Part shown: positions 30,535-41,773 of the stretch, one piece after another | How positions within the stretch are numbered: the first letter of the stretch is position 1 | Layout of the letters: each line of letters starts with the position of its first letter | Assembly (NCBI RefSeq): GCF_004843545.1 | Contig: NZ_CP039457.1 | Span: 1,392,501 to 1,456,500 of the forward strand | DNA length: 64,000 bases | Source of the DNA: Streptococcus pasteurianus | GTDB lineage: Bacteria > Bacillota > Bacilli > Lactobacillales > Streptococcaceae | Reading direction: 5' to 3' | Translations under genes and position numbers: made by a program | Notes under the pieces: generated by a model | Told to the model about the DNA's origin: nothing | The model's database searches: none | The model's input: the letters and a program-made list of their open reading frames with translations, nothing else

Positions 30535-31593
30535 TTAGGCTTTCTGATAGTCTTTAATCGCTTCAATCACTCGTTCCATTTCAGCCTGCGTTCCGATTGA
30601 AATTCGCAAATGATTTTTGATACGTTCAACTTTCGGAAAATAACGAACATAGATATTCTTAGCTTGCAAATAATCAAATAAATTCGCTGCATCATTTTGA
30701 GGACATTCCGCTAAGACAAAGTTGGTCTTTGATTCTAAAACTGGGAAGTCAAGGTCTCGTAATTCCTTAGTAAACCAATCTCTTGTCGCTATAATTTTTT
30801 GACACGTATCTTCGTAATAATCCCATGATTCAACAGCCGCCACAGCTAATTTCTCAGCAATTAAATCAACATTGTAAGGATTGACCGAATTTTTAACGGC
30901 ATTAATAACCGACATTAATTTTGGACTTCCCATACCATAGCCAACTCGCAAACCAGCAAGCGAAGCATCTTTTGAAAATGTTCGTGTAATAAAGACATTA
31001 TCATATTTTTTGAGCAATGGCAGAGCTGTTTCACCACCAAAGTTAATATAAGCTTCGTCAATAATAACCACCACATCTTGATTAGTCTTTATAATCGCCT
31101 CAATAGCCTCTAAAGATTTGTAAATGCCAGTCGGTGCATTTGGATTCGTCAGAACAACACCACCATTATCAGCAATATAATCATTACCATTAATCTCAAA
31201 ATCGCTAGTTAACGGCACTTCATGGTAATTAATGCGGTACAAATCAGCCCAAACTTTGTAAAAACCATAAGTCAAATCAGGAAATAGAACAGGCTCATCA
31301 CTATTAAAAAATGCAAGAAATGCCATAGACAAAACATCATCTGATCCATTACCAACAATGATTTGACTTGGATCAAGACCATGTTGCTTAGCAAGCACAA
31401 CACGTAGTGATTCTTGATCCAAAGTTGAATATTTCCGCAATTGATGAACGTTAAAATGTGAAAACACTTCTGCTACTTTTGGACTTGGTCCATAAGCATT
31501 TTCATTTGTATTCAATTTTATTAAATTTTCACCGCTTGGCTGGCTACCAGCTACATAAGGTTCAATATCTCTCAATCCTTTAATAGTTGTCAT
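30535..31593 (-). CDS. hisC: HisC, histidinol-phosphate aminotransferase
   Basis: 352 aa PLP enzyme, fold type [16 protein letters not shown] (N-terminal signature), [33 protein letters not shown], the Schiff-base Lys in [18 protein letters not shown] and the C-terminal Arg in HLRISIGT are present. The start at 31593 ([16 protein letters not shown]) follows AAAGGG; the extra 30 codons upstream run through the T-box terminator and are not coding. First gene of the his operon. Confidence 0.96.
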   Translation of the reverse strand: MTTIKGLRDIEPYVAGSQPSGENLIKLNTNENAYGPSPKVAEVFSHFNVHQLRKYSTLDQESLRVVLAKQHGLDPSQIIVGNGSDDVLSMAFLAFFNSDEPVLFPDLTYGFYKVWADLYRINYHEVPLTSDFEINGNDYIADNGGVVLTNPNAPTGIYKSLEAIEAIIKTNQDVVVIIDEAYINFGGETALPLLKKYDNVFITRTFSKDASLAGLRVGYGMGSPKLMSVINAVKNSVNPYNVDLIAEKLAVAAVESWDYYEDTCQKIIATRDWFTKELRDLDFPVLESKTNFVLAECPQNDAANLFDYLQAKNIYVRYFPKVERIKNHLRISIGTQAEMERVIEAIKDYQKA

Positions 31594-31620
31594 AATAACG
31601 CCCTTTCTATTTCTGATATT

Positions 31621-31887
31621 CAAAAAACGCCCTCGCAAAAAAAATGCAAGGACGTTAAAAACGTGGTTCCACCTCTGATTCAACAGCCAGTCGCCTAGAC
31701 TGTTCTCATGAAGTACATGACTTCTGCTCCGTAACGTGGGACCACCCGTCGTGCACTACTGTCAGCTCTATCAGCTGAGTTCGCACACGCGCTCAAGAAT
31801 GTGTCGCCCAAGGATTGCACGCCTTTCTCACCACCAAGCACTCTCTGTCTGTTGTCTCAGGCTTTTTCTATCAACACTTTTATATTT
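31621..31887 (-). promoter_or_regulatory. T-box riboswitch leader (histidine) of the his operon
   Basis: A leader of about 290 nt ends in the T-box AGAGGTGGAACCACGT (31676-31661) followed by a strong terminator: AACGTCCTTGCA pairs with TGCGAGGGCGTT around a T-rich loop, then TTTTTT (31656-31621). Uncharged tRNA-His would pair with the T-box and specifier to form the antiterminator. GACACATTC in the Stem I region offers CAC at 31803-31801 as His specifier, assigned from position and operon content. A second T-box-like string, GGGTGGTCCCACG (31747-31735), lies upstream. Confidence 0.92.
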
Positions 31888-31893
31888 AAAAAT

Positions 31894-31922
31894 ATTCTAC
31901 AAGAAAATTCTGAAAATAGCAA
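31894..31922 (-). promoter_or_regulatory. his operon promoter
   Basis: TTGCTA (31922-31917), 17-bp spacer, TAGAAT (31899-31894); predicted start near 31887, just before the T-box Stem I. Confidence 0.7.
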
Positions 31923-32085
31923 GCTTAAAATCAAGATTTTTATATTTATACAAAAAAATCTGCCAACTTTAGCTGGTTTAGTTTGAAAAAGTCTTTTTTG
32001 ATGCTTCTTTTAAGTTCCTCAATTTGCATTTTTAAGTTCAAACTTGCTTTATGCCGCCGGCTAATTTCAAAGAATCTCTGATTAA

Positions 32086-32763
32086 TTATAGTTCTTTCAG
32101 AATATCGTCTAAAATTTCTAGACAAATATCTGCAGCTTTTTCAATAGATGAACGAAATTCTGCCGCACCACCCGTTATACTGTCCGAAACCGTTTTAAGG
32201 ATAAGATTTAGAATGTTATTCTGGTCACAAATCAAGACAATTGCTGCACTTTCCATATCACAAATATCAGCCTTAAAGTCATGATTTAAGACACGTTTCT
32301 TTGTCTCATCAGCAATAAATTTATCACCAGAAGCGCAGATAACTGGACGAATAAAAGGGTAATGATTTTTTACCAACTGCACATACTTCTTCGTTGTTGG
32401 CAAATAGATATCTTGATATTCCAAATAACGCCCAACTTCGCAATGGTCAGCGGCTGAGGTATCCATATCATAATGGATCACCTTTTCAACTAAACAAATA
32501 TTGGTTACCTTTAATTCTTCCGTAAGAGCACCGACCACACCATAATTAACAATTAAATCGACATCAAAAAGGCTAATTAATAATTGCGTACAGGCAGCAG
32601 CTCTGATTTCTCCTGCACCTGACTGTGTAATATATAAAATTTTATCATCAAATGTAACCGAATAAACTTTAGCCCCTCTGATATCTTCTCTTTTGAGCTT
32701 ATCAGCCTATTTTCTCACGACTGACTGTATTTCAACAGCCACCACCATACCAATCTTTTTCAT
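32086..32763 (-). pseudogene. MTA/SAH nucleosidase-like gene with one nonsense codon
   Basis: Phosphorylase/nucleosidase family (PNP_UDP_1). From ATG 32763 (GAGGCG upstream) the frame reads MKKIGMVVAVEIQSVVRK, then a TAG at 32709-32707, then continues without damage to a stop at 32086, about 225 codons in all. Family hallmarks survive: the N-terminal Glu (VAVE), QSGAGEIRAAACTQLL, VNYGVVGAL, CDMESAAI with the ribose-binding Glu, and VSDSITGGA with the catalytic Asp. A full protein would hydrolyse methylthioadenosine, S-adenosylhomocysteine or a similar nucleoside. Only the single stop breaks it, so decay is recent or the stop is a polymorphism. A shorter product from an internal start would lack the N-terminal Glu. 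Confidence 0.8.
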
Positions 32764-32843
32764 TGTCACGCCTCATTTTAGTTATCAAAAAAGGTTTGGC
32801 AATTTTTCCAAACCTTTATATTGTATCAGTCAACACAGTCGCC

Positions 32844-34568
32844 TTAAAAACGAATTTGTTCACGTGTTTTTTCGTACGATGATACGAAACGATCTGTGAC
32901 ACCTGGTTCAACCGTTTCAAGTGCGTATGAAATTTCATCAAATGATGCTTGATAGTCATTATCAACTTCAAATAATTTCAAAGCGTGTTCAAAACTACTT
33001 TGCACACTTGGTTCAAAACTACGGTAACGATTTGAGTATTGCAATAATTGTTCTGTCAATGTCGCATTTTGAACCACTTGATAAGTAGCATTTTCAAGAT
33101 TTGCAATAGCTGATGTCGCAACATCTGTTAAACGAGATACAGCTTCAATATCGATACGACCGCGACTAAGTTCATCAACTAACACTTCCAATTGTGAACT
33201 TGTTGTGAAGAAGGCGCTCAAAAAATCTTGTGGAATACCTGGTAAATTACGTTTTTCCATATAACGTTTAATCATATGTAAACGATTAATATATTGTTCC
33301 AAACTTTGACGAGCAATCGTCTCGATTTCTTCAATATTCTTAACTTGTTCAAAGACTTCCATTTGCCCTTCTTCGACAGCAGCCAATGTTTTTAAAGTTC
33401 TGTCAAAAGTCACTTGCAATTCAGAGAATGGCTTGTCTTGTGTCTCAAAAGCAACAACGATTGGCAACACTTCCGTTTCAATCTCTTCCAAATTTTTAGT
33501 AAATGAACGAAGGCTAAGACTTTCACTGTCATTTAAAATGTACTTGTGAGATAGACGTTTAATTTCATGAGCAAGTTGTTCATTATTTGCCTTAGCATGA
33601 ACCAAATAGTCAGGAATAATCTTGCTATCTTTAAGCGCAGCCTTATGAGCAGCAATTTCGCGTTCAAACAATTCATACAATGAATCGATTTTCTCTTGAA
33701 TGTGCTCATTTTCATCACGGGCACGGTCTAAATCCAACGTAACAAGTTCAGAAGAATTGGCACGAATAGAGTCGCGAACTTCTTGGAAACGTGTTTCAAT
33801 ATTCTTTTCAGCAAAATGATAATTCTGCTCAAGCAGACGACGATAACCTTGCTCTAAATCATCAAGTTGGTCTGGGAAATCATCCTCTAATTTTGCAACA
33901 ATCGCTGGAATTTGTTCTGAAATCTGACCAAGTGCGATAGTGTGTTCTTCTGCACGATCAAGCACTTCAGACGCTTCAACAGGGTCACCAGTTGAATTAA
34001 GCGTTACAAATTGAGAAAACTCAGCTTCAATGTTTTTTAATTGTTTTTCAATCTCAGACATTGTAGAGCCAAAATTATCCTCTTTTTCTGAAATAGAAGC
34101 TTGCAATGTTTCGTACAAATCTAAAGCGTGTTTAACACGAGCACTATTTTTTTCTTCTTGTTCTTTCAAGACAGCAAGTGCTTCACGAATCGAATTAATG
34201 TCCTCTTCAACTAAATTTAATTGGCTTTCGACATTATCAATTTCGTGTTTTGCTCTAATGAATTTAAAACTATCATTTAGATTTTCAGCTTCAAAAATAT
34301 GATTTTCAATATCCGAAAAAGAATTTAAAGAAAGGTCAACCCATTTTTGATTCCATTCACGAAATGTTGTCTGACTTTGTCCAATAAGATGAAGATTTTT
34401 AACAGCCTCAACTTCTTCATTCACAGGTAAGCCAAATAATGATTGTTTTCTTTCTTCTAAACTTGCAATCAATGAATCGTTTCGCTTGCGTACAATAACG
34501 CCAACTAGGTAAGCAACAATTACTAATAAAACTATTGCTACAAGCAGTAATATAATTCCGCTCGACAT
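32844..34568 (-). CDS. ezrA: EzrA, septation ring formation regulator
   Basis: 574 aa. One N-terminal membrane helix ([20 protein letters not shown], residues 4-23) with the rest cytoplasmic and made of spectrin-like coiled-coil repeats rich in E, K and L, as in EzrA. It negatively regulates FtsZ ring assembly and links it to cell-wall synthesis. The C-terminus holds [26 protein letters not shown] conserved residues near the end. AAGGAG precedes the ATG. It follows gyrB with about 100 bp between, the standard streptococcal order. Confidence 0.95.
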   Translation of the reverse strand: MSSGIILLLVAIVLLVIVAYLVGVIVRKRNDSLIASLEERKQSLFGLPVNEEVEAVKNLHLIGQSQTTFREWNQKWVDLSLNSFSDIENHIFEAENLNDSFKFIRAKHEIDNVESQLNLVEEDINSIREALAVLKEQEEKNSARVKHALDLYETLQASISEKEDNFGSTMSEIEKQLKNIEAEFSQFVTLNSTGDPVEASEVLDRAEEHTIALGQISEQIPAIVAKLEDDFPDQLDDLEQGYRRLLEQNYHFAEKNIETRFQEVRDSIRANSSELVTLDLDRARDENEHIQEKIDSLYELFEREIAAHKAALKDSKIIPDYLVHAKANNEQLAHEIKRLSHKYILNDSESLSLRSFTKNLEEIETEVLPIVVAFETQDKPFSELQVTFDRTLKTLAAVEEGQMEVFEQVKNIEEIETIARQSLEQYINRLHMIKRYMEKRNLPGIPQDFLSAFFTTSSQLEVLVDELSRGRIDIEAVSRLTDVATSAIANLENATYQVVQNATLTEQLLQYSNRYRSFEPSVQSSFEHALKLFEVDNDYQASFDEISYALETVEPGVTDRFVSSYEKTREQIRF

Positions 34569-34673
34569 TTAAAACTCCTTATAAATTGTCTTTTTATCGT
34601 AAAAAATAGCTATAACATTACGATTATAACATACTTAGAGATTGTATGCAGTAATTTTTCGTCAATATTCTTA

Positions 34674-36626
<1,953 letters not shown>

Positions 36627-37187
36627 TTACTTCACTATCTCCATTAAGGATTTTTTTCCATCAACTAATAACGTATCAAAGCCAGCAGCTTGACCTGCCT
36701 TCCTATCAATCTCACGATCTCCAATTACCAGTGCTTCTTTAATATCATATTTTTCTTTCAAATACAACATCGATTCTGGACTCGGTTTACGAGAAAAGCC
36801 ATTTTCTGAAGTGACTACTTCCGTAAAATAAGACAATAAATTAGTTTTTTCTAAAATATCAAGGACTTGTTTGTTACGATGCGATACTAAAAAATTTCGT
36901 CCACCACTTGCAACAATTGCCTGCAAAACGTCATGTGCTCCTGCAAATAAAACTGGCGTTTTTAAATATTCGGCTTCCAATTTTTTGTACGCCTTTAAAA
37001 ATTGAGGTTCGTTTGGGATAAATTGTGCAATAGCAGCATCCGTGGACTCTTTTAGCTTGTTATAAACCTCATCATGCGAGGCAGATTGTCCAAATTCCGC
37101 TAAAGTTTTCACGAAAGCTTGAGCAGACATTTCATAATTATCAAGCAACGTTCCACCCAAATCCCACATATAATCATGGTAATTCAT
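36627..37187 (-). CDS. HAD-IA family hydrolase with altered motif I
   Basis: 186 aa. Overall HAD fold with cap (residues about 15-85), motif II FLVSHRNKQ, motif III Lys in SRKPSPESML and motif IV VIGDREIDRKAG. Motif I reads WDLGGTLLD, so the second Asp of the usual DxDGT, the general acid/base of phosphatases, is Gly. This form seems usual for this streptococcal neighbour of gyrB, so it is probably not a mutation, but ordinary phosphatase activity is doubtful. The ATG at 37187 lies 7 nt behind an extended -10 (TGATATAAT), so the mRNA may be leaderless. The stop abuts the gyrB start. Confidence 0.85.
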   Translation of the reverse strand: MNYHDYMWDLGGTLLDNYEMSAQAFVKTLAEFGQSASHDEVYNKLKESTDAAIAQFIPNEPQFLKAYKKLEAEYLKTPVLFAGAHDVLQAIVASGGRNFLVSHRNKQVLDILEKTNLLSYFTEVVTSENGFSRKPSPESMLYLKEKYDIKEALVIGDREIDRKAGQAAGFDTLLVDGKKSLMEIVK

Positions 37188-37194
37188 ACGCTCT

Positions 37195-37203
37195 ATTATA
37201 TCA
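37195..37203 (-). promoter_or_regulatory. Extended -10 promoter of the HAD-gyrB unit
   Basis: TGATATAAT (37203-37195), then AGAGCGT, then ATG at 37187; no Shine-Dalgarno between. Confidence 0.7.
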
Positions 37204-37259
37204 TATTTTTAAGTTTTTTTATAGTCTATACTGCATCAATTTACAGGTTAGTATATAAG

Positions 37260-37287
37260 AAAAAAGTCGAGCTAACGCTCAACTTTT
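37260..37287 (-). terminator. Terminator of rodA
   Basis: Minus strand AAAGTTGAGC-GTTA-GCTCGACTTT with one mismatch, followed by TTT; it directly follows the rodA stop at 37289. Confidence 0.8.
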
Positions 37288-37288
37288 A

Positions 37289-38500
37289 TTAATAACGGTC
37301 ACTTCTTTTAAAATGTTCTGTAATTTCTTGTTCACGGTGTAGGTTGTTTTGATAACTCATTGATAAAATCAGACCGACACAAATCAAATTGGTAATCAAT
37401 GATGAGCCACCTTGTGAGATAAATGGTAAAGGAATACCTGTTAACGGCAAAATACCAATTGCTGCTCCGATATTTTCAAAAATATGGAACAAAATCATCA
37501 TGATGAAACCAGTTGAAATGTAAGTATAGAAACGGTTATTTGATTCAAAAGTTACACGAATCATACGATAAATCAGCAAAAGATACAATCCCATGACAAC
37601 AGCACTACCAATAAAACCAAAATCTTCAGCAATAACGGTGAAAATCATATCACTCTCACGAACTGGCACTGATAAATCAACAACATTGAACCCTTTACCA
37701 GTAAGACCACCACTACCAATAGAAACCATTCCTTGTGTTTGTTGGTAGGCAATCGTTTTAGCATATGAAAACGGGTCTAGCCAAGCTGAAATACGATTAA
37801 TTTGGTAAGTATCCATTCCCAAACCATAAAGGAATTCTTTCCCATTTGGCAAAAGGAAAATTAAAATGAACCCCCCAAATGCAAGAGCAACGATAATAAC
37901 AACTGGAAGGATAATCCACCACGAAATCCCTGATAATAAAATCAAACCAGCTAAAATCGCTGAGAAAACCATTGCTGTTCCTAAGTCTTTTTGAAGCCCT
38001 AGTAGCACCATCACAGGTAAGGTAATAAGTGCAAAAATTCCAAGGAGTTTCCAGTCATTTTTCAAAGAATCTTCCTTGAACTTTTGGCGAAACCAAATGG
38101 AACATCTGGCAAGCATCAAAATATAGGACACTTTCATAAATTCGGAGGGCTGAAATAACGTTACCGAACCGATTGTAACCCAGTTTTTCGCCCCTGTTGA
38201 CTCAACCAACTCTGGACTATAAAAGATGAGCGGCAGCACCATTAATATCAATCCAAGACCGTATAAGAACGGCGTTATTTTCCATAAAAATTCGGTGCTA
38301 AACAGCATGACAACGAACGCCACACCGCACCCTAAAAGTATCCAAATCACTTGTTGTGTCATCACTTTTGCAATCGTGCTTGGGTAATCATTTATGGTTG
38401 CGATATAGATTGCCACCAAGCCAATTAACAAAAGGAAAAAGACAGGTAAAATTACAGAATAATCAATCCGACTATCAATAGAATATTTTTTTCTCGCCAT
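37289..38500 (-). CDS. rodA: RodA/FtsW-family peptidoglycan glycosyltransferase (SEDS)
   Basis: 403 aa, about ten membrane helices. SEDS family signatures: TGAKNWVTIGSVTLFQPSEF (with the substrate-pocket residues), GLQKDLGTAMVF, QQTQGMVSIGSGGLTGKGF, PVRESDMIFTVIAEDFGF and GIPLPFISQGGSSL. It polymerises lipid II glycan strands with a partner class B PBP. Proximity to gyrB/ezrA marks it as RodA, the elongation (peripheral) SEDS in streptococci, rather than FtsW. Start at 38500 (MARKKYSIDSRID) preceded by GAAGGAAG. Confidence 0.93.
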   Translation of the reverse strand: MARKKYSIDSRIDYSVILPVFFLLLIGLVAIYIATINDYPSTIAKVMTQQVIWILLGCGVAFVVMLFSTEFLWKITPFLYGLGLILMVLPLIFYSPELVESTGAKNWVTIGSVTLFQPSEFMKVSYILMLARCSIWFRQKFKEDSLKNDWKLLGIFALITLPVMVLLGLQKDLGTAMVFSAILAGLILLSGISWWIILPVVIIVALAFGGFILIFLLPNGKEFLYGLGMDTYQINRISAWLDPFSYAKTIAYQQTQGMVSIGSGGLTGKGFNVVDLSVPVRESDMIFTVIAEDFGFIGSAVVMGLYLLLIYRMIRVTFESNNRFYTYISTGFIMMILFHIFENIGAAIGILPLTGIPLPFISQGGSSLITNLICVGLILSMSYQNNLHREQEITEHFKRSDRY

Positions 38501-38742
38501 TGTACTTCCTTCGTTTCTGATCAAAAATAATTATATCATTTTTTAATCAAAATTGAGGAAAAAAGCTTGTGAAAATAAAATAAATTTTCAGCAAAAACTA
38601 AAAAGCTATACTTCCTATTTTCAATAAATTAGCAACTGATTTTTGTAAAAAAGATTTGAAAAAAAGACGAAATAATTCAGGGGTTATCTGATCTGTAAAC
38701 CAAAAAAGTCCCTGAAATCAAGAGCTTTTTAGCTAGTTTCTA

Positions 38743-38814
38743 TCTCCCCTGCCGGAATCGAACCAGCAACTACTCCTTAGGAGGGAGTTGTTATATCCAT
38801 TGAACTAAGGGGAG
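38743..38814 (-). tRNA. tRNA-Arg (anticodon CCU)
   Basis: Minus-strand cloverleaf: acceptor CTCCCCT/AGGGGAG perfect, short D stem GTT/AAC, anticodon stem ACTCC/GGAGT with loop CTCCTAA (anticodon CCU, 38781-38779), T arm GCTGG-TTCGATT-CCGGC. Discriminator A, no encoded CCA. It reads AGG arginine codons. It lies just after the rplS terminator (38847-38821), so it depends on readthrough or on an unseen promoter. Confidence 0.95.
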
Positions 38815-38820
38815 CTATGA

Positions 38821-38847
38821 AAAAATCTGTCACAAGGACAGATTTTT
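38821..38847 (-). terminator. rplS terminator
   Basis: Perfect 11-bp hairpin AAAAATCTGTC/GACAGATTTTT with a 5-nt loop between rplS and tRNA-Arg. Confidence 0.8.
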
Positions 38848-38871
38848 ATCGACGAATAGTTATCGTCAAAA

Positions 38872-39219
38872 TTAACGACGGATTTCTTTAATACGAGCAG
38901 CTTTACCTTGTAATGCACGCAAGTAGTAAAGTTTAGCACGACGTACTTTACCATGACGAACAACTTCGATTTTTTCTACACGTGGAGTGTGAAGTGGGAA
39001 TGTACGTTCAACACCGATACCACTTGAAATTTTACGAACTGTGTACATTTCTGAGATCCCTTGACCTTTACGTGAAATAACCACACCTTCGAAAATTTGG
39101 ACACGTTCGCGGCTTCCTTCAACAACTTTCGCGTGAACACGAACAGTATCACCAGGGTGGAATGTAGGGATGTCAGTACGTAATTGACTTTCAGTCAAAC
39201 TTTGGATTAATGGATTCAT
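38872..39219 (-). CDS. rplS: Ribosomal protein L19
   Basis: 115 aa large-subunit protein near the 30S-50S interface. [35 protein letters not shown] and [21 protein letters not shown] are diagnostic, with a basic C-terminus ([10 protein letters not shown]). The start at 39219 follows TAGGAGAAAA. The longer reading is 5' leader. Monocistronic with its own terminator. Confidence 0.98.
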   Translation of the reverse strand: MNPLIQSLTESQLRTDIPTFHPGDTVRVHAKVVEGSRERVQIFEGVVISRKGQGISEMYTVRKISSGIGVERTFPLHTPRVEKIEVVRHGKVRRAKLYYLRALQGKAARIKEIRR

Positions 39220-39238
39220 TATTTTTTCTCCTATCTTA

Positions 39239-39270
39239 CTAATCATTAGGTGCTTGTCCCAGCGGATTAG
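39239..39270 (-). promoter_or_regulatory. Candidate structured leader of rplS
   Basis: Minus-strand CTAATC (39270-39265) can pair with GATTAG (39244-39239) around CGCTGGGACAAGCACCTAAT, directly before the ribosome-binding site. Autoregulatory L19 leaders exist in low-GC Gram-positives (Rfam L19_leader); a covariance search would be needed to confirm that this is one. Confidence 0.35.
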
Positions 39271-39429
39271 CCGTATTTTTGTGTGTCCATTACACACTTT
39301 TTATATTTTAACAAAAAACATTGGTGGTGTAAAGCCATATCTCGCAACTTTTTTGATGAATTTTTAATAAAAAACACTTAATTTTAAAAGCATAGTTTAG
39401 TCATTACCTAAACGCTGTTGATAAATCAT

Positions 39430-40650
39430 TTAAAATGTCAGAACTTCTTGTCCGCCGTAGATAGAATGTTTTCGATTAACGCTGTAAGCAAAAATCATAA
39501 CCACAACAAAATATGGTAAATTAGCAAAGCCAAATACTTCACCACCAATAAAAATAGGGGCTATAAGTGTATTGGTTGCACTACCAAATACGCTGATATA
39601 ACCAGCTGCGGCGACAAATTCAATAGGTAAGCCAAAAAGATTTGCCAAAACAACTCCAAGAGATGCACCAATCGCAAAGAGTGGTGTCACTTCGCCACCT
39701 TGAAAACCGATAGCCAAAGTCGCTACCGTTAAAAGCAATTTGAGCAACCAATCGTAGAAATAAATTTCTTTACCTGCAAAGCTTGCTTCAATCAAATTTG
39801 TTCCCAAACCTGAATAACGTCCATGATAGCATATCAAAAAAATCAGACTTAATAAGATACCCCCAAATAGGATACGGTAATAAGGATTATCCATGACATC
39901 TTTAGCCTTTTCTTTAGCAATAGCCAACAATTTTGCGAAAAGATTTCCAACCAAGCCAAAGATAATGCCTAGTACAGCTAATTTGCAAAAAGTCATCACA
40001 TCAAGTGTCAAATCTGCACTCACTAGATGAGAAAATTTTTCCAATCCTAATGAATGTGAAGTCGCACTTGCTACAAAAGAAGCGACAGTCATTGGAAGTA
40101 AAGCTTGTAATTGCAACTTGCCAAGCACCAAAATCTCTAATGCAAAGAACACGGCTGCTATGGGCGTTTGGAAAAGCCCTGCAAAACCAGCTGCCATACC
40201 TGTAACCAGAAAAAGGCGCGAGTTATTTTCAAAATCAAAGAAACGGCTAAAACCATGAGCAATCGCCGCCCCTAGTTGAACCGCTACGCCTTCTCGTCCA
40301 GCACTACCTCCAAAAAGGTGTGTCAACCATGTTGCCAAAGTGACTAGAGGAACCAAAATAAGCGGAATTTCCTTTTCTTGGCTTTGACCAATCGCAAAAA
40401 CTAAGCCCATTCCTTTACTTACTCGCTCATCTGCCTTTTGATAAAGAAAAACAATTAAAAGCCCAATAATTCCTAAAAATGGGATAAGATAGTTGAAATG
40501 TTCTGTTCGAAAATCGCTAAGAAAAAGTAACACGCGACCAAATACGGTATCAACAAAACCAACCAAAAGCCCGATAACAATGCTAACTAGCATTAATTTT
40601 AGCAAGAGCAGATAAGAATAATCTTCATTGTCTTTCAGTTTCTTTATCAT
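39430..40650 (-). CDS. CLC-family anion transporter, fluoride-type branch likely
   Basis: About 406 aa with ten or more membrane helices. The gating glutamate motif reads GGSAGREGVAVQLG rather than GREGPTVQ, the first selectivity motif GSGIP is not found, and GLGTNLIEASF and GFQGGEVTPLFAIG are present. These are features of the CLC-F branch, fluoride/proton antiporters, found in lactic bacteria. Start chosen at 40650 (MIKKLKDNEDYSYLLLL) with AGAGG nine bases upstream; an ATG at 40677 overlapping the chorismate mutase stop is possible. Cotranscribed with chorismate mutase. Chloride transport cannot be ruled out. Confidence 0.85.
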   Translation of the reverse strand: MIKKLKDNEDYSYLLLLKLMLVSIVIGLLVGFVDTVFGRVLLFLSDFRTEHFNYLIPFLGIIGLLIVFLYQKADERVSKGMGLVFAIGQSQEKEIPLILVPLVTLATWLTHLFGGSAGREGVAVQLGAAIAHGFSRFFDFENNSRLFLVTGMAAGFAGLFQTPIAAVFFALEILVLGKLQLQALLPMTVASFVASATSHSLGLEKFSHLVSADLTLDVMTFCKLAVLGIIFGLVGNLFAKLLAIAKEKAKDVMDNPYYRILFGGILLSLIFLICYHGRYSGLGTNLIEASFAGKEIYFYDWLLKLLLTVATLAIGFQGGEVTPLFAIGASLGVVLANLFGLPIEFVAAAGYISVFGSATNTLIAPIFIGGEVFGFANLPYFVVVMIFAYSVNRKHSIYGGQEVLTF

Positions 40651-40669
40651 CTTCTCACACCTCTCAAGC

Positions 40670-40942
40670 TCAATCATTGTCAAGTTGTTTTGCTTGGTAG
40701 TCACGTGAATTTTTCATGATATCTGCAAATGTGTTAACAATCGTTTGTTCAAACGCTTTATCTTCGACACAACTTGCTGCTTTTTGAAGCACTGCGTCTT
40801 CACGGCTAGTATCTAAAATAGGTCTTCCTGTAGACTTCTTGTAAGCAACAACTTGATTAACCAACTGCATGCGTTTTTCCAATAAAGCGACCAACTCCTG
40901 ATCAACGTGATCAATTTCCTGACGGATAGTATCTAAATTCAT
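40670..40942 (-). CDS. Chorismate mutase (AroQ class)
   Basis: 90 aa, single-domain all-helical chorismate mutase: converts chorismate to prephenate for Phe/Tyr. MNLDTIRQEIDHVDQELVALLEKRMQLVNQV with the conserved R, D, LL..R pattern, YKKSTGRPILDTSRE and the C-terminal Q/N region fit AroQ. Start at ATG 40942 (a TTG precedes it); AAAGGG upstream. Precedes the CLC gene in one transcription unit, a common streptococcal order. Confidence 0.9.
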   Translation of the reverse strand: MNLDTIRQEIDHVDQELVALLEKRMQLVNQVVAYKKSTGRPILDTSREDAVLQKAASCVEDKAFEQTIVNTFADIMKNSRDYQAKQLDND

Positions 40943-40982
40943 CAATAAGATGCCCTTTCTAAACTAATAGCTCATTTTTATA

Positions 40983-41675
40983 TTATGCTTTCTTTTTACC
41001 TCTTCGCTTCAAATAAGTAACGACTAAATAAACAACAGCAACAATAACCAAAAGCACTACGATACGTTTAAGATTACCTGCAACAACCGCATCACCACCA
41101 AGCGCGTAAACGAAACTGCTCGGAGCCACTCCAATGGTTATATAGAGAAGCCATTTACGCCAAGAAAGCTTGGTTTCAGCGACATGATAATTGACAAGAA
41201 TCGTTGGCATAATCGGTATCATATAGCCTAAAATAATTCCAAAATCTGTATTTTCAAGTACGTCAATGCCAGCAAATCGATTTTTCAATTTTTTCTCACT
41301 ATCTGTGATGTCAATCATTTTAAGAATCTTGATAAAAACAAAATTTCCCACAATATTGCTAAAAACGTTCATCAAAAATCCGATACCAGGACCATAAACA
41401 ACACCGTTAAATATCGCAAAGATAGCATTAGACATAAATGGAATAGCAGCCGTAACCGCCGTTAACAAAATTAAAATAACAAAATTGAGGATTGTTTTTG
41501 AGCGCAATTGCGACAGAATAGCTTTCATTTCAGCTTGAGAACGTGATTGCAAAAAAGTGACAATAATGTCCCAATGCCCAATCACGTAAATCACAAAATA
41601 GCTAACTACCGCAATAACACCAATCGTTATTAAAATCTTGCGTAGGTCATCGTACCCGTACTTAAATTTTTTCAT
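40983..41675 (-). CDS. VTT-domain (TVP38/TMEM64, DedA-like) membrane protein
   Basis: 230 aa with about six hydrophobic segments (residues 14-32, 50-75, 80-105, 145-165, 175-195, 200-220). The central block AAIPFMSNAIFAIFNGVVYGPGIGFLMNVFSNIVGNF and the late MIPIMPTILVNYHVAETKLSWRKW region match the VTT (SNARE-associated) superfamily; the basic tail KRRGKKKA is cytoplasmic. Function of these proteins in streptococci is not settled; roles in lipid scrambling or membrane homeostasis are known for relatives. About 100 bp after the lone sufB. Confidence 0.85.
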   Translation of the reverse strand: MKKFKYGYDDLRKILITIGVIAVVSYFVIYVIGHWDIIVTFLQSRSQAEMKAILSQLRSKTILNFVILILLTAVTAAIPFMSNAIFAIFNGVVYGPGIGFLMNVFSNIVGNFVFIKILKMIDITDSEKKLKNRFAGIDVLENTDFGIILGYMIPIMPTILVNYHVAETKLSWRKWLLYITIGVAPSSFVYALGGDAVVAGNLKRIVVLLVIVAVVYLVVTYLKRRGKKKA

Positions 41676-41773
41676 ACCGCTACCATTATAAAGAAAACTT
41701 TTTCACTTGACAAGATGATGTGTAGAAGGCTTTTTGAACATGTTAGCTAAAATGATTAAGGCATCTTATTTGA

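Noticed and set aside
31593..31683. Longer N-terminus for hisC
   Set aside because: The 30 extra codons are the T-box sequence and terminator stem.
31736..31986. Plus-strand ORFs opposite the his leader
   Set aside because: They run through the T-box leader and promoter of the his operon on the other strand; conserved RNA motifs explain the sequence.
40943..40982. Fluoride riboswitch before the chorismate mutase-CLC unit
   Set aside because: The gap is only 40 bp and lacks the pseudoknot motifs.
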